DNA of 64,000 bases. Origin: Mycolicibacterium sp. S2-37 (GTDB lineage Bacteria > Actinomycetota > Actinomycetes > Mycobacteriales > Mycobacteriaceae). The notes under the pieces were generated by a model. The model did no database searches. It was given only the letters and a program-made list of their open reading frames with translations, and was not told the origin of the DNA. The stretch covers positions 620,001 through 684,000 of the forward strand of contig NZ_JAFEVR010000004.1 in assembly GCF_017352375.1 (NCBI RefSeq), written 5' to 3'. Position 1 is the first letter of the stretch. Every line of letters starts with the position of its first letter. A program made the translations under genes and the position numbers. Positions 1 through 9,114 of the stretch are shown in pieces.

Positions 1-1062
1 CGGAACGTAGATCTGCCCGATCGCCTTCTCCGAGGTGTGCGCGATGCGCAGCCGCGGCAGATAGCCCAGCTGCGCGGCCTGCGACGCCACCGAATAGGCC
101 CCGGTGATCACCGCCTGCGAAGCGATGACCGTGGCCGCCGTCGCCAGCAGCACCATCGGTAGCTGACCCCACTCGGGCAACAACAGGAAGAAGGGATTGC
201 TGATCGTGGTCTCGTCGCCGAGCAGCAGTCCGCCCTGGCCCAGATAGCTCAGCGCGAGGGCAGGCAGCACGACGAACAACCAGGCCCGGGTGATCGCCGA
301 ACGGCTGAAGTGCCCCATATCGGCGTAGAGCGCCTCGGCGCCGGTCACGGCGAGCACGACCGCGGCGAGGGCGAAGAAGGCGTATTCGAAGCGCTCGATG
401 ACGAACAGGTAGGCGTAGTACGGCGAGAGCGCCTTGAGGATCTGCGGGTGCTGCAGGATTCCGCCGACGCCGCACGCCCCGATGACCACGAACCACACCA
501 GCATCACCGGACCGAACAGTCTGCCGACGAGTGCGGTGCCCTGCCGCTGCACCGCGAACAGGATCACGATGATCACGGCGGTGATCGGCACCACCCAGTC
601 CGCGAAACCCGGGTCCACCACTTTGAGGCCTTCGACCGCGGACAGGATCGACATCGCCGGGGTGATCATGCTGTCGCCGAAGAACAGCGCCGCTCCGAAC
701 AGTCCCAGCCCTGCCAGAACGATCGTCGACCGCCGGCCCTGGGTTCCGGTCAGCCGCCGCAGCAGGGTGATGAGCGCCATGATGCCGCCCTCACCCTCGT
801 TGTCGGCGCGCATCACCAGGGTCACGTAGGTCAGGGTGACGATGATCATGATCGACCAGAAGATCAGCGACACCACGCCGTAGACATGCGGTTGCGTCAG
901 CGGGATCGGATGCGGATCGGTCGGGTCGAACACCGTCTGCACCGTGTAGAGGGGACTGGTGCCGATGTCGCCGAACACCACACCCAGCGCACCGAGCACC
1001 AGACCGGCCCGGATCGACGATGGGCCGGTTCGCCGTGAGGTCCGGTCCGGCTGCGTGTGCAC
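1..1062 (-). CDS. kup: KUP-family potassium uptake protein, 3' end cut off by the window
   Basis: Integral membrane K+/H+ symporter. The visible 354 residues start at a GTG (1062-1060) with GAGGGGG about 7 bases upstream. The family signature GDIGTSPLY lies at residues 31-39. An acidic GEGG segment, the GDSMITPAISVLSAVEG segment and the conserved TGAEALYADMGHF stretch follow. Many hydrophobic helices are visible. KUP proteins usually have about 12 helices plus a cytoplasmic tail; the tail lies beyond the left edge. It follows rpsO on the same strand but is separated from it by a strong hairpin, so it is probably transcribed on its own. Confidence 0.93.
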   Translation of the reverse strand, partial: MHTQPDRTSRRTGPSSIRAGLVLGALGVVFGDIGTSPLYTVQTVFDPTDPHPIPLTQPHVYGVVSLIFWSIMIIVTLTYVTLVMRADNEGEGGIMALITLLRRLTGTQGRRSTIVLAGLGLFGAALFFGDSMITPAMSILSAVEGLKVVDPGFADWVVPITAVIIVILFAVQRQGTALVGRLFGPVMLVWFVVIGACGVGGILQHPQILKALSPYYAYLFVIERFEYAFFALAAVVLAVTGAEALYADMGHFSRSAITRAWLFVVLPALALSYLGQGGLLLGDETTISNPFFLLLPEWGQLPMVLLATAATVIASQAVITGAYSVASQAAQLGYLPRLRIAHTSEKAIGQIYVP

Positions 1063-1107
1063 ACGGCCCCCTCGGTCGATCGGCGAGCCGAATGCTAACA
1101 CCACGAC

Positions 1108-1141
1108 GCCGGGCCGGCTGCCCGAAGACAGCCGGCCCGGC
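1108..1141 (-). terminator. GC-rich hairpin, likely rpsO terminator
   Basis: A perfect 13-bp stem (1108-1120 with 1129-1141, arm GCCGGGCCGGCTG) encloses an 8-base loop. It lies 18 bases after the rpsO stop and before the kup start. No U-tract follows, as is common for mycobacterial terminators. Confidence 0.75.
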
Positions 1142-1158
1142 GGGTGGAGAACGTCAGG

Positions 1159-1428
1159 TCAGCGGCGCAGACCCAGGCGCTCGATGAGCGACCGGTAGCG
1201 TGCCACGTCGACCTGAGCGACGTACTTGAGCAGCCGGCGGCGACGGCCGACCAGCAGCAGCAGACCACGACGCGAGTGGTGGTCGTGCTTGTGCTGCTTG
1301 AGGTGCTCGGTGAGATCCGAGATCCGCTTGGTCAGCATCGCGACCTGCGCCTCGGGCGAACCCGTGTCGGTGTCATGCAGGCCGTACTGGCCCAGGATCT
1401 CTTTTTTCTGCTCGGCGGTAAGCGCCAT
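1159..1428 (-). CDS. rpsO: 30S ribosomal protein S15
   Basis: Small-subunit protein that binds the central domain of 16S rRNA early in 30S assembly. The 89-residue length is exactly typical of the family. Conserved features are visible: the [10 protein letters not shown] segment, the [12 protein letters not shown] turn and the RRRRLLKY basic helix. The ATG start at 1428 has a GGAG-type site about 8 bases upstream. It lies downstream of ribF on the same strand with a 117-base gap. That gap holds a possible -10 TAGACT at 1530-1525 but no good -35, so the promoter is uncertain. Confidence 0.98.
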   Translation of the reverse strand: MALTAEQKKEILGQYGLHDTDTGSPEAQVAMLTKRISDLTEHLKQHKHDHHSRRGLLLLVGRRRRLLKYVAQVDVARYRSLIERLGLRR

Positions 1429-1545
1429 GAATCGACTCCATCATTCGGTCCGCGTAGGTACATAGCATTGCCTCCGAAGAAGCGCGTGGCCGCCGCGAAC
1501 TGCAGCACACGTGTTGCGGGTGGCAGTCTAACAGCGCGGTGACGG

Positions 1546-2535
1546 TCAGAAAGAATCGCGCAGGATCGCCCGGGCACGGTCGGTGTCCCGGTTCATCGCC
1601 TTGATCAGGTCGTCGACCGAGCCGAACTTCTCCTGACCGCGGATACGGGCCACGAAGTCCACCGCGACGTGCTGGCCGTACAGATCGGCCGCGGTATCGA
1701 GCACGAACGCCTCGACGGTGCGGGTGCGCCCGGAGAACGTCGGGTTGGTGCCCACCGACACCGCGGCCTGATAGCGCTCACCGGGGGTGACGGTGCCCAT
1801 CACCGCGCCGTGGCCCAGCACCGTGAACCACGCCGCGTACACCCCGTCGGCGGGAATCGCCGAATGCATCGGAGGGGCGACGTTGGCGGTCGGGAAACCC
1901 AGGCCCCGGCCGCGGCCGTCGCCGCGGACGACGACACCCTCGACACGGTGCGGACGCCCGAGCGCCTCGGTGGCCGCGACGACGTCACCGGCGTCGACGC
2001 AGGCGCGGATGTAGGTCGACGAGAAGGTGACCGCCTCGTCGCGCCGATGCTCGGCCACCTCGGAGACCAGCCTCATACTCTCGACGGCGAAACCCAGCCG
2101 TTCACCGGCCCGGCGCAGCAGATCGACGTTGCCCGCCGCCTTCTTGCCGAAGGTGAAGTTCTCCCCCACCACGACCTCGACGACGTGCAGTCGCTCCACC
2201 AGCAGCTCGTGGATGTAGCGCTCGGGCGTGAGCTTCATGAAGTCCGCGGTGAACGGCATCACCAGGAAGACGTCGATGCCCATCTCCTCGACCAGCTCGG
2301 CCCGCCGGGTCAGCGTGGTGAGCTGGGCGGGATGGCTGCCCGGGAAGACGACCTCCATGGGATGCGGGTCGAAGGTCATCAGCACGGTCGGCACACCACG
2401 GGATCGGCCCGACTTCACCGCGTGATTGATGAGTTCGGCGTGACCGCGGTGAACACCGTCGAAGACACCGATGGTGAGAACACATCGGCCCCAGTCGGTC
2501 GGAATCTCGTCCTGACCCCGCCAGCGCTGCACCAC
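1546..2535 (-). CDS. ribF: Bifunctional riboflavin kinase / FAD synthetase
   Basis: Converts riboflavin to FMN and then FMN to FAD. The 329 residues fit the bifunctional family. The N-terminal nucleotidyltransferase-type FAD synthetase half carries GVFDGVHRGH near residues 24-33 and VGENFTFGKK near residue 145. The C-terminal flavokinase half carries GRGRGLGFPTAN and the downstream VSVGTNPTF segment. It starts with GTG at 2535, divergent from the mntR-type gene with a 78-base gap. As in M. tuberculosis it precedes rpsO. Confidence 0.97.
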   Translation of the reverse strand: MVQRWRGQDEIPTDWGRCVLTIGVFDGVHRGHAELINHAVKSGRSRGVPTVLMTFDPHPMEVVFPGSHPAQLTTLTRRAELVEEMGIDVFLVMPFTADFMKLTPERYIHELLVERLHVVEVVVGENFTFGKKAAGNVDLLRRAGERLGFAVESMRLVSEVAEHRRDEAVTFSSTYIRACVDAGDVVAATEALGRPHRVEGVVVRGDGRGRGLGFPTANVAPPMHSAIPADGVYAAWFTVLGHGAVMGTVTPGERYQAAVSVGTNPTFSGRTRTVEAFVLDTAADLYGQHVAVDFVARIRGQEKFGSVDDLIKAMNRDTDRARAILRDSF

Positions 2536-2613
2536 GCCAGCCTACGGCGCGAACCGCGTCGATGGCTGCGCTGGTGCTCCGGATCAGGTGATGATTGCCT
2601 AAACTTCACGACT

Positions 2614-3336
2614 GTGAGTCCCGATGGCAACCCGCGTGATCTGACGACGGTCGCGCAGGACTACCTGAAGGTCATCTGGACCACCCAGGAGTGGTCCCAC
2701 GAAAAGGTCAGCACCAAGCTGCTGGCCGAGCGGCTCGGCGTCTCCGCGTCGACGGCGTCGGAGTCGATCCGCAAACTCGCCGACCAGGGTCTGGTCAACC
2801 ACGAGAAGTACGGCGCGGTCACCCTCACCGACGCCGGCAGACAGGCCGCACTGCAAATGGTGCGCCGACATCGCCTGATGGAGACCTTCCTGGTCAACGA
2901 GCTCGGCTACAGCTGGGACGAGGTGCACGACGAGGCCGAGGTGCTCGAACACGCGGTCTCCGACCGGATGCTGATGCGCATCGACGCCAAGCTGGGGCAT
3001 CCGACCCGCGATCCGCACGGCGACCCGATTCCGGCCGCCGACGGACAGGTGCCGACCCCGCCCGCCCGCCAGTTGTCGGCGTGCCAGGACGGGGACGCGG
3101 GGACGGTGGCGCGGATCTCCGACGCCGATCCGGAGATGTTGCGGTACTTCGACAGCGTCGGCATCAGCCTCGATTCCCGGCTGCGAGTGGTGGCCCGGCG
3201 CGATTTCGCCGGTCTGATCACGGTGGCCATAGAAAACCCGGCGAACCCGACCGGTGACGGCGGCAGCGGCGGGGCGAATGCCACGGTCGATCTCGGATCT
3301 CCTGCTGCGCAAGCGATCTGGGTCGTCGCAAGTTGA
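2614..3336 (+). CDS. mntR: DtxR/MntR-family metal-dependent transcriptional regulator
   Basis: A 240-residue DtxR-family repressor. The N-terminal winged helix-turn-helix (about residues 8-70) includes the recognition helix VSASTASESIRKLADQGL. A dimerization/metal-binding domain follows (HRLMETFLV, then a DEVHDEAEVLEHAVSD segment typical of this family). The C-terminal FeoA/SH3-like domain follows residue 150. It matches the M. tuberculosis SirR/MntR position next to ribF. A Mn2+-responsive role is inferred from similarity to MntR rather than IdeR. I chose the GTG start at 2614 because reading further upstream runs through the antisense of ribF. Confidence 0.88.
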   Translation: MSPDGNPRDLTTVAQDYLKVIWTTQEWSHEKVSTKLLAERLGVSASTASESIRKLADQGLVNHEKYGAVTLTDAGRQAALQMVRRHRLMETFLVNELGYSWDEVHDEAEVLEHAVSDRMLMRIDAKLGHPTRDPHGDPIPAADGQVPTPPARQLSACQDGDAGTVARISDADPEMLRYFDSVGISLDSRLRVVARRDFAGLITVAIENPANPTGDGGSGGANATVDLGSPAAQAIWVVAS

Positions 3337-3337
3337 C

Positions 3338-4243
3338 CTAGAGCGTCGCGGGACGGATCACCACGACCGATTTCGTGCGCTGCGGCCCGTCCTCGAGCAG
3401 CGCGATGACCGCACCGTCGGGCGCCGTCGCCGCGTAGACGCCGTCAATCCCGGCCGGCGGAAGCGCCCTGCCGTGGCGCGCCGACTCCGCCTCCTCGGTG
3501 CTCAGGTCACGCCGCGGGAACGCCAGCAGGCAGGCCTCATCGAGCGGATGGCTCAACGCCGGGTGGTCGGCCAGCGCGTCGAGGCCGTACGCCTCGTCGA
3601 GGCCGAACCGGCCCACCCGCGTGCGGCGCAGCGCCGTGAGGTGTCCCCCCACCCCCAGCGCGGAGCCGACGTCGCGCGCCAGCGCCCGGATGTAGGTGCC
3701 GCTCGAACAATCCACCCTGACGTCGACATCGATGACGTCGGGGACGCCGTCGCCGGCCCGCCGAACGGCGAGCACGTCGAACCGCTCGATCCGCACCCGA
3801 CGGGCCGCCAGTTCCACGGTCTGGCCCTCACGCACGAGTTTGTAGGCGCGCTGGCCCCCGACCTTGATGGCGCTGACCGCCGACGGCACCTGCTCGATCG
3901 GCCCGCGCAGCGCCGCGACGGCCCCGGCGATCGCGGCATCGCTCACCTCCGACGCCGGGATGGTGGACACGATCTCGCCCTGCGCGTCCTCGGTCGTGGT
4001 GGTCTGCCCCAACCGGATCGTCGCGTCGTAGGACTTGTCGGTCGCGGTGAGCAGGCCGAGCAGTTTCGTGGCCCGTTCGATGCCGATGACGAGCACCCCG
4101 GTGGCCATCGGGTCCAGCGTCCCGGCGTGACCGACCTTGCGGGTACCGAAGATGCGCCGGCAGCGGCCGACCACGTCGTGACTGGTCATCCCGGCGGGCT
4201 TGTCGACCACGACGATGCCGGCCTCCACTCCGGACGTACTCAC
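3338..4243 (-). CDS. truB: tRNA pseudouridine(55) synthase
   Basis: Makes pseudouridine 55 in the T-loop of tRNA. The 301-residue protein has [13 protein letters not shown] at residues 12-24 and [11 protein letters not shown] with the catalytic aspartate at residue 44. A RNA-binding C-terminal region follows. The GTG start at 4243 overlaps the pptT stop by 4 bases (GTGA), implying coupled translation in a pptH-pptT-truB operon. It is tail-to-tail with the mntR-type gene, with a single base between the two stops. Confidence 0.96.
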   Translation of the reverse strand: MSTSGVEAGIVVVDKPAGMTSHDVVGRCRRIFGTRKVGHAGTLDPMATGVLVIGIERATKLLGLLTATDKSYDATIRLGQTTTTEDAQGEIVSTIPASEVSDAAIAGAVAALRGPIEQVPSAVSAIKVGGQRAYKLVREGQTVELAARRVRIERFDVLAVRRAGDGVPDVIDVDVRVDCSSGTYIRALARDVGSALGVGGHLTALRRTRVGRFGLDEAYGLDALADHPALSHPLDEACLLAFPRRDLSTEEAESARHGRALPPAGIDGVYAATAPDGAVIALLEDGPQRTKSVVVIRPATL

Positions 4244-4911
4244 AGCACGATCGCCGTGAGCGCCAGCCCGTCGCGCACCGACCAGCGCCCGTTCAGCGTG
4301 GTCAGCGGGGGACCGTGTTCGGCGGCCGGATCGATCAGCACGCGTGAGACGAACTGCCCGTGCCACCCGTCGGCGTCGACGTCGAACGTGATGTGGGCGT
4401 CCTCGAAACCCAGCCACCGGTGCGTCAACGGGAACCACGCCTTGTACGTCGCCTCCTTGGCGCAGAACAGGATCCGGTCCCAGTGCAGACCACCCGGCAG
4501 CGCCGAGATCTCGTGGCGCTCGACGGGCAGGCTGATCGCGTCGAGCACCCCGTTGGGCAGCGTGTCGTGCGGTTCGGCGTCGATGCCGATCGACCGGACG
4601 TCGGCGCGGCGCGCGACGGCCGCACCACGGAAGCCGTCACAGTGCGTCAGACTGCCGACCACCCCGTCGGGCCAGCACGGTTCGCCTCTGTCGCCCTTGA
4701 GGATCGGCGCGGGCGGCAGCCCCAGCTCACCGAGCGCCTCGCGAGCGCAGTAGCGCACCGTGACGAACTCGTTGCGCCGCTTGGCCACCGACCGCGCGAT
4801 CAGCGGCTCCTCCTCGGGCAGCGGGGCGGCCTCCGGCGGATCGTCGTAGCGTTCGGCGGTCACGACGGGTCCGCTGGGCCCGACGCTCAGCAGATCGGAC
4901 AGCAGTGTCAC
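4240..4911 (-). CDS. pptT: 4'-phosphopantetheinyl transferase (Sfp type)
   Basis: Transfers phosphopantetheine from CoA to acyl and peptidyl carrier proteins, including those of mycolate, lipid and siderophore synthesis. The 223-residue protein carries the Mg2+-binding GIDAEP motif (D111, E113) and the KEATYKAWF signature near 152-160, plus GSLTHC near 86. The GTG start at 4911 overlaps the upstream pptH stop by 4 bases, and its own stop overlaps the truB start. In M. tuberculosis this enzyme is essential; I infer the same role here from the motifs and operon context. Confidence 0.96.
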   Translation of the reverse strand: MTLLSDLLSVGPSGPVVTAERYDDPPEAAPLPEEEPLIARSVAKRRNEFVTVRYCAREALGELGLPPAPILKGDRGEPCWPDGVVGSLTHCDGFRGAAVARRADVRSIGIDAEPHDTLPNGVLDAISLPVERHEISALPGGLHWDRILFCAKEATYKAWFPLTHRWLGFEDAHITFDVDADGWHGQFVSRVLIDPAAEHGPPLTTLNGRWSVRDGLALTAIVL

Positions 4912-5870
4912 GCGCGTCGCTCCCGGATCCGCTCCTGCACCTTCTGCGCGTTCTCCCGCATCTCCTGGGTGATCTCGAAGTGACCGCCGAACTCGTTGAG
5001 ATAGCCGGGGACATAGTTCGGGTCGGGCAGGATCTGGCGCAGCCAGCGATAGGGCTTGCGGCGCCGCCACTCTCGTGGATAGCCGACCGAGACCTCCTCG
5101 AAGCGCACGTCGTCGTACCAGGTGGTGCGCGGGATGTGGAGGTGGCCGTACACCGAGCAGACGGCGTTGTAGCGGGTGTGCCAGTCCGCGGTCGCCGTGG
5201 TCCCGCACCACAGTGCGAACTCCGGGTAGAACATCGCGTCGCAGGGTTCGCGCACCATCGGGAAATGATTGACCTGCACGGTCGGCGTCATCCAGTCCAG
5301 CTGGTCGAGCCGCTTGCGGGTGTAGTCGACCCGGTCCCGGCACCAGGCGTCGCGGGTGGCGTACGGCTCGGCGGACAACAGGTACTCGTCGGTGCCGACG
5401 ATGTTGCGTTCGCGGGCCAGCGCCAGCCCCTCGGCCTTGGTGGCGGTTCCCGCCGGCAGGAAGCTGTAGTCGTAGAGCAGGAACATCGGCACGATCGTCG
5501 CCGGGCCTCCCTCCTCGGTCCACACCGGGAAGGGATGCTCCGGGGTGACGATGCCCATCTCGTCGCACATCGTCACCAGGTAGTCGTAGCGCGACTTGCC
5601 GAAGATCTGCAGCGGATCCTTCTTGGTGGTCCACAGCTCGTGGTTGCCCGGCACCCAGATGACCTTCGCGAACCGCTTGCGCAGCAGGTCCAGCGCCCAG
5701 CGGATCTCGTCGGTGCGCTCGCCGACGTCCCCGGCGACGATCAGCCAGTCGTCGGGCGAGGCCGGATACAGCGACTCGGTGACCGGCTTGTTGCCCGCAT
5801 GACCCGTGTGCAGGTCGCTGATCGCCCACAGAATCGGCCGCCGATTCCGGGATTGGCTTGTTGTCACCAC
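4908..5870 (-). CDS. pptH: Metallophosphoesterase, PptH-type phosphopantetheinyl hydrolase
   Basis: Calcineurin-type phosphoesterase of 320 residues. The metal-site motifs appear in order: DLH (D19, H21), GDV, GNHE, a VNHFP histidine and YGHLH. The M. tuberculosis orthologue (Rv2795c) removes phosphopantetheine from carrier proteins, opposing PptT; the identical gene order supports that function here. I chose the GTG at 5870 because a -10-like TAGCCT (5884-5879) lies 8 bases upstream, which suggests a leaderless start. A longer in-frame reading to 5915 is possible but would include that promoter. Confidence 0.88.
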   Translation of the reverse strand: MVTTSQSRNRRPILWAISDLHTGHAGNKPVTESLYPASPDDWLIVAGDVGERTDEIRWALDLLRKRFAKVIWVPGNHELWTTKKDPLQIFGKSRYDYLVTMCDEMGIVTPEHPFPVWTEEGGPATIVPMFLLYDYSFLPAGTATKAEGLALARERNIVGTDEYLLSAEPYATRDAWCRDRVDYTRKRLDQLDWMTPTVQVNHFPMVREPCDAMFYPEFALWCGTTATADWHTRYNAVCSVYGHLHIPRTTWYDDVRFEEVSVGYPREWRRRKPYRWLRQILPDPNYVPGYLNEFGGHFEITQEMRENAQKVQERIRERRA

Positions 5871-5916
5871 AACGAACCAGGCTACTGAACGACGCCCCGG
5901 CCCTTTCCCAAGCAAC

Positions 5917-5930
5917 TAGAACGTGTTCTG
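5917..5930. promoter_or_regulatory. KstR-like palindrome in the divergent intergenic region
   Basis: TAGAACGTGTTCTG matches the KstR cholesterol-regulon consensus TnnAACnnGTTnnA at every defined position except the last. It lies between divergent pptH and the secreted-protein gene. It sits four bases before a -10-like TACGGT (5934-5939) for the forward gene. A second possible forward -10, TACACT, lies at 5962-5967. Control by KstR is inferred from the motif only. Confidence 0.5.
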
Positions 5931-6024
5931 GTTTACGGTTCAGCGGGCGTCCACGGACAGCTACACTCCCCGCAGGGTCGGATGGGGACCACGGCGGTGA
6001 ACCGCCCGAATGCAAGGGGGTGTG

Positions 6025-6603
6025 ATGGCCGCCAGGCTGAGAGTGCTCTCGGCGTTGTGTGCGCTGTTCGCAGCAGTGATCGTGGTGGTGCAGGCCAATC
6101 CCGTCGGCGGCACCATGCGTCCGATCGACCTTCGCTCGACGTTCCTGCCGATGACCGGCTCGTCGTCGATCAAGTATCCGGTCATCGAAACCGTCGACCC
6201 GTCACCGTTCGATCCGTGCCTCGACATCCCGCTGGACGTGGTGCAGCGTGCGGGTCTGGCGTACACGCCGCCGGCCCCGGAGGACAGCCTGCGCTGCAAG
6301 TACGACGCCGGCAACTTCCAGCTGACCGTCGAGCCGATCGTCTGGCGGACCTTCGAAGAGACGCTGCCTGCGGATGCGGTGCAGCTCGACGTCGCCGGTC
6401 ACCGCGCCGCCCAGTACTGGATCATGAAGCCCACAGACTGGAACAACCGGTGGTGGATCACCTGTGCGCTGACGTTCAAGACCGACTACGGCGTCATCCA
6501 GCAGGTGCTGTTCTATTCGCCGGTCTACTCGGTTCCCGACGTCGACTGCATGCAGACCAACCTGCAGAAGGCCCAGGAGCTGGCACCGCACTACATCTAC
6601 TGA
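6025..6603 (+). CDS. Exported protein resembling Rv2799, DUF3558-like
   Basis: A 192-residue protein with an N-terminal hydrophobic segment (about residues 5-24) that could be a signal peptide or anchor. The extracytoplasmic part contains FDPCLDIP, resembling the start of DUF3558-type domains, and several cysteines that may form disulfides. No catalytic motif is visible. I chose ATG 6025 because GGGGG ends four bases before it; an ATG at 6010 is less well placed. It is followed after 32 bases by the CocE-type hydrolase, as in the M. tuberculosis Rv2799-Rv2800 pair. Function unknown. Confidence 0.78.
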   Translation: MAARLRVLSALCALFAAVIVVVQANPVGGTMRPIDLRSTFLPMTGSSSIKYPVIETVDPSPFDPCLDIPLDVVQRAGLAYTPPAPEDSLRCKYDAGNFQLTVEPIVWRTFEETLPADAVQLDVAGHRAAQYWIMKPTDWNNRWWITCALTFKTDYGVIQQVLFYSPVYSVPDVDCMQTNLQKAQELAPHYIY

Positions 6604-6635
6604 GGGAGCGGGCGGCCCGCCGCTAACCTGACCGG

Positions 6636-8264
6636 GTGACCGTGATGGGCAAAGCCGTCAGCCGGCTGCTGCGACTACCTCCGCACACCAGTGGCTTCAC
6701 CGTCGACCGTGGCCTACGGGTCCCGATGCGCGACGGCGTCGACCTGCTCGCCGACCACTACGCACCCGACACCGCGCGACCGGCGGGCACCCTGCTGGTG
6801 CGCTGCCCGTACGGCCGTGGGTTCCCGTTCTCCCAGCTGTTCGCGGTCGTCTACGCCCGCCGCGGCTATCACGTCGTCGTGCAGAGCGTTCGGGGCACCT
6901 TCGGCTCGGGGGGCGACTTCGAGCCGATGGTCAACGAGCGCGAAGACGGCGCCGACACCGTGGTGTGGCTGCGCGAACAGCCGTGGTTCACCGGCACTTT
7001 CGCGACGATCGGGCTGTCCTACCTCGGGTTCACCCAGTGGGCGCTGCTGACCGATCCGCCCCCGGAGTTGCGCGCGGCCGTGATCACGGTCGGTCCCCAC
7101 GACTTCCACACCTCATCGTGGGGCACCGGATCCTTCTCGCTCAACGACTTCCTCGGGTGGAGCGACATGATGGCCCACCAGGAGGACCCCGGCCGCCTCA
7201 ACGCGGTCCTGCGCCAGGTGCGCGCCGGTCGCACGGTTGCCCGCGCGACCGCCGACCTGCCGCTCGGCGGAGCCGGCCGCCGGCTGCTCGGCGCGGGCGC
7301 GCCGTGGTACGAGTCCTGGCTCGAGGATCCCGACGACACGCAATTCTGGGACCGGCTGCGGGCGGCCGAGGCGCTGGACCGCGTGCAGGTGCCGGTGCTG
7401 CTGATCAGCGGATGGCAGGACCTGTTCCTCGATCAGACGCTGGCCCAGTACGCGCACCTGCGCGATCGCGGCGTCCCGGTCGCGCTGACCGTCGGATCGT
7501 GGACGCACTCGCAGGTGATGACCAAGGGTGCGCCGACGGTGCTGCGCGAGACGCTGGACTGGTTGGGAACGCACCTGGACGGGGGGCCGGACCGGCGGGC
7601 GCGGCGGGTGCGGTTCGAGATCAACGGCGACGGCTGGGTGGAACTCGACGACTGGCCACCACCCGTGGATGAGCGGGAACTGTTCCTGCAGCCCCGCGGT
7701 CGACTGGCCGCCGACCCACCAGCGCCGACCGCGGCACCCTCGACATTCACCTACGACCCTGCCGATCCCACGCCGACGATCGGCGGACGGCTGCTCTCCG
7801 CCAAGGGCGGTTACCGCCGCGACGACCGGCTCGCGCAGCGTGCCGACGTGCTCACCTTCACCGGCGCTCCACTGCCCGCGAACCTCTACGTGGTCGGCAG
7901 CCCGTACGTCGAATTGGTCGCCGAATCCGACAATCCGCACCGGGATCTGTTCGTCCGGCTCAGCGAGGTCGACCCGAAGGGACACTCACGCAACGTGACC
8001 GACGGATTCCGGCGCTTGACGGGTCCGGACGGCACGGTGCGTCTCGAACTCGACGCGGTGGCGCACCGCTTCCGTGCGGGATCGCGACTGCGCGTCCTGG
8101 TGGCGGGCGGATCGCATCCGCGCTTCGCGCGCAATCTCGGCACCGGAGAGCCGCCCAGCACAGGACGGCGTATGGCCAAGGCCGTCCACACCGTCCGGCA
8201 CGGGCAGGGCGGAATCTCGCGCCTCGTGCTGCCCGCCGCAGACCGGGCGCCGTCAGCCCACTGA
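6636..8264 (+). CDS. CocE/NonD-family serine hydrolase
   Basis: A 542-residue alpha/beta hydrolase of the CocE/NonD peptidase-like family, like Rv2800. The nucleophile motif GLSYLG places the catalytic serine near residue 128. An early RDGVDLLADHY segment is typical of the N-terminal domain. A C-terminal X-Pro dipeptidyl-peptidase-type beta domain spans roughly residues 320-530. The substrate is unknown; relatives cleave esters or amides. It starts with GTG at 6636 (ATG at 6645 is possible). It probably shares a transcript with the exported protein upstream. Its last 12 bases overlap the convergent DUF1802 gene. Confidence 0.88.
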   Translation: MTVMGKAVSRLLRLPPHTSGFTVDRGLRVPMRDGVDLLADHYAPDTARPAGTLLVRCPYGRGFPFSQLFAVVYARRGYHVVVQSVRGTFGSGGDFEPMVNEREDGADTVVWLREQPWFTGTFATIGLSYLGFTQWALLTDPPPELRAAVITVGPHDFHTSSWGTGSFSLNDFLGWSDMMAHQEDPGRLNAVLRQVRAGRTVARATADLPLGGAGRRLLGAGAPWYESWLEDPDDTQFWDRLRAAEALDRVQVPVLLISGWQDLFLDQTLAQYAHLRDRGVPVALTVGSWTHSQVMTKGAPTVLRETLDWLGTHLDGGPDRRARRVRFEINGDGWVELDDWPPPVDERELFLQPRGRLAADPPAPTAAPSTFTYDPADPTPTIGGRLLSAKGGYRRDDRLAQRADVLTFTGAPLPANLYVVGSPYVELVAESDNPHRDLFVRLSEVDPKGHSRNVTDGFRRLTGPDGTVRLELDAVAHRFRAGSRLRVLVAGGSHPRFARNLGTGEPPSTGRRMAKAVHTVRHGQGGISRLVLPAADRAPSAH

Positions 8265-8813
8265 GCGGCGCACCCGGTCGGCGACGTCGCGCAGCGCAGC
8301 GTCGTCATGCACGGGTGTCCCCCACCGGGGCGAGACGGACACATCGACCCAGCTGGTGCATCCGCCGTACTGCGGGAGGCGCGCGATGCGCACCGGTTCG
8401 ATCAGCGGCCTGACCGCGACGACGAGGGCGGTCAGCCGGTGCTTGGGCCGGAAGTCGAGCCGGTCGCGCTGTATGGAATCGGCGGTCCAGATGTGCAGTG
8501 GCTCCAGCTCTGCGATCGCCTCGGGGCGGCGAACCTCAACGGAGGCAACGATGTCGGCGCCGGCGCGAAGGGTGAGCGCATCCTCGGTGCTGTCGCAGGC
8601 GGCCGGCTCGAGCAGATCGCGGTGTTCGGGCCGGACCCGCAAGGCGTGGCTGTGCGCGACCGTGGGGAAGAGCAGGAAGCGTTCGGCGTCGACCTCGGAT
8701 GGGAGCCGGAAGCGCTTCTCACCGATGCCGCCCTTGCGCAGCAGCACGGTCTGCCTGCCGTCGAGCAGGGCGTGCACCGCGGCGCTCCACTCCTTGAGCG
8801 CCGGCGCGCTCAC
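8253..8813 (-). CDS. DUF1802 family protein
   Basis: A 186-residue cytoplasmic protein resembling DUF1802. ALKEWSAAVHALLDGRQ at the N-terminus and the RKGGIGE segment are family-typical. No catalytic motif is recognised. The GTG start at 8813 overlaps the stop of the upstream DUF2277 gene by 4 bases (GTGA), so the two are probably translated together. It is convergent with the CocE-type hydrolase, overlapping it by 12 bases. Function unknown. Confidence 0.8.
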   Translation of the reverse strand: MSAPALKEWSAAVHALLDGRQTVLLRKGGIGEKRFRLPSEVDAERFLLFPTVAHSHALRVRPEHRDLLEPAACDSTEDALTLRAGADIVASVEVRRPEAIAELEPLHIWTADSIQRDRLDFRPKHRLTALVVAVRPLIEPVRIARLPQYGGCTSWVDVSVSPRWGTPVHDDAALRDVADRVRRSVG

Positions 8814-9085
8814 GCGAGGTTGAGCCGCGCGCGCACTTCCGGACGGCGCAGGGGCGGCACGGTTTTCGGGGGCTGACGTCGCGGTGGCAGACCCGAGAGC
8901 AATCGGGTGGTGGTCGCGGTGACCTCGGCGACGGCCGCCTCGAAAGCCGCCTCGTTCGCGGCGGTGGGCCGGGTGATCCCACTGACCTTTCGGATGTACT
9001 GACGGGCGGCGGCCTCGATCTCCTCGTCGGTCGCCGCGGGCTCCAGGCCCCGCAGTTCGGTGATGTTTCGGCACATGTCAGCCAC
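8810..9085 (-). CDS. DUF2277 family protein
   Basis: A 91-residue protein with the family signature MCRNITELRGLEPAATDEEI and the RQYIRKVSG segment. The true start may be the ATG at 9076, which gives the usual MCRNI N-terminus; GTG at 9085 is the longer option. It is divergent from echA16 across only 29 bases and coupled to the DUF1802 gene. Function unknown. Relatives are small helical proteins found widely in actinobacteria. Confidence 0.85.
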   Translation of the reverse strand: MADMCRNITELRGLEPAATDEEIEAAARQYIRKVSGITRPTAANEAAFEAAVAEVTATTTRLLSGLPPRRQPPKTVPPLRRPEVRARLNLA

Positions 9086-9114
9086 GATAGGCGCGGAGGC
9101 TACCGTCTAGCACC

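Noticed and set aside
1669..2613. Upstream extension of the MntR-type protein
   Set aside because: The frame is antisense to ribF; homology starts at the GTG at 2614.
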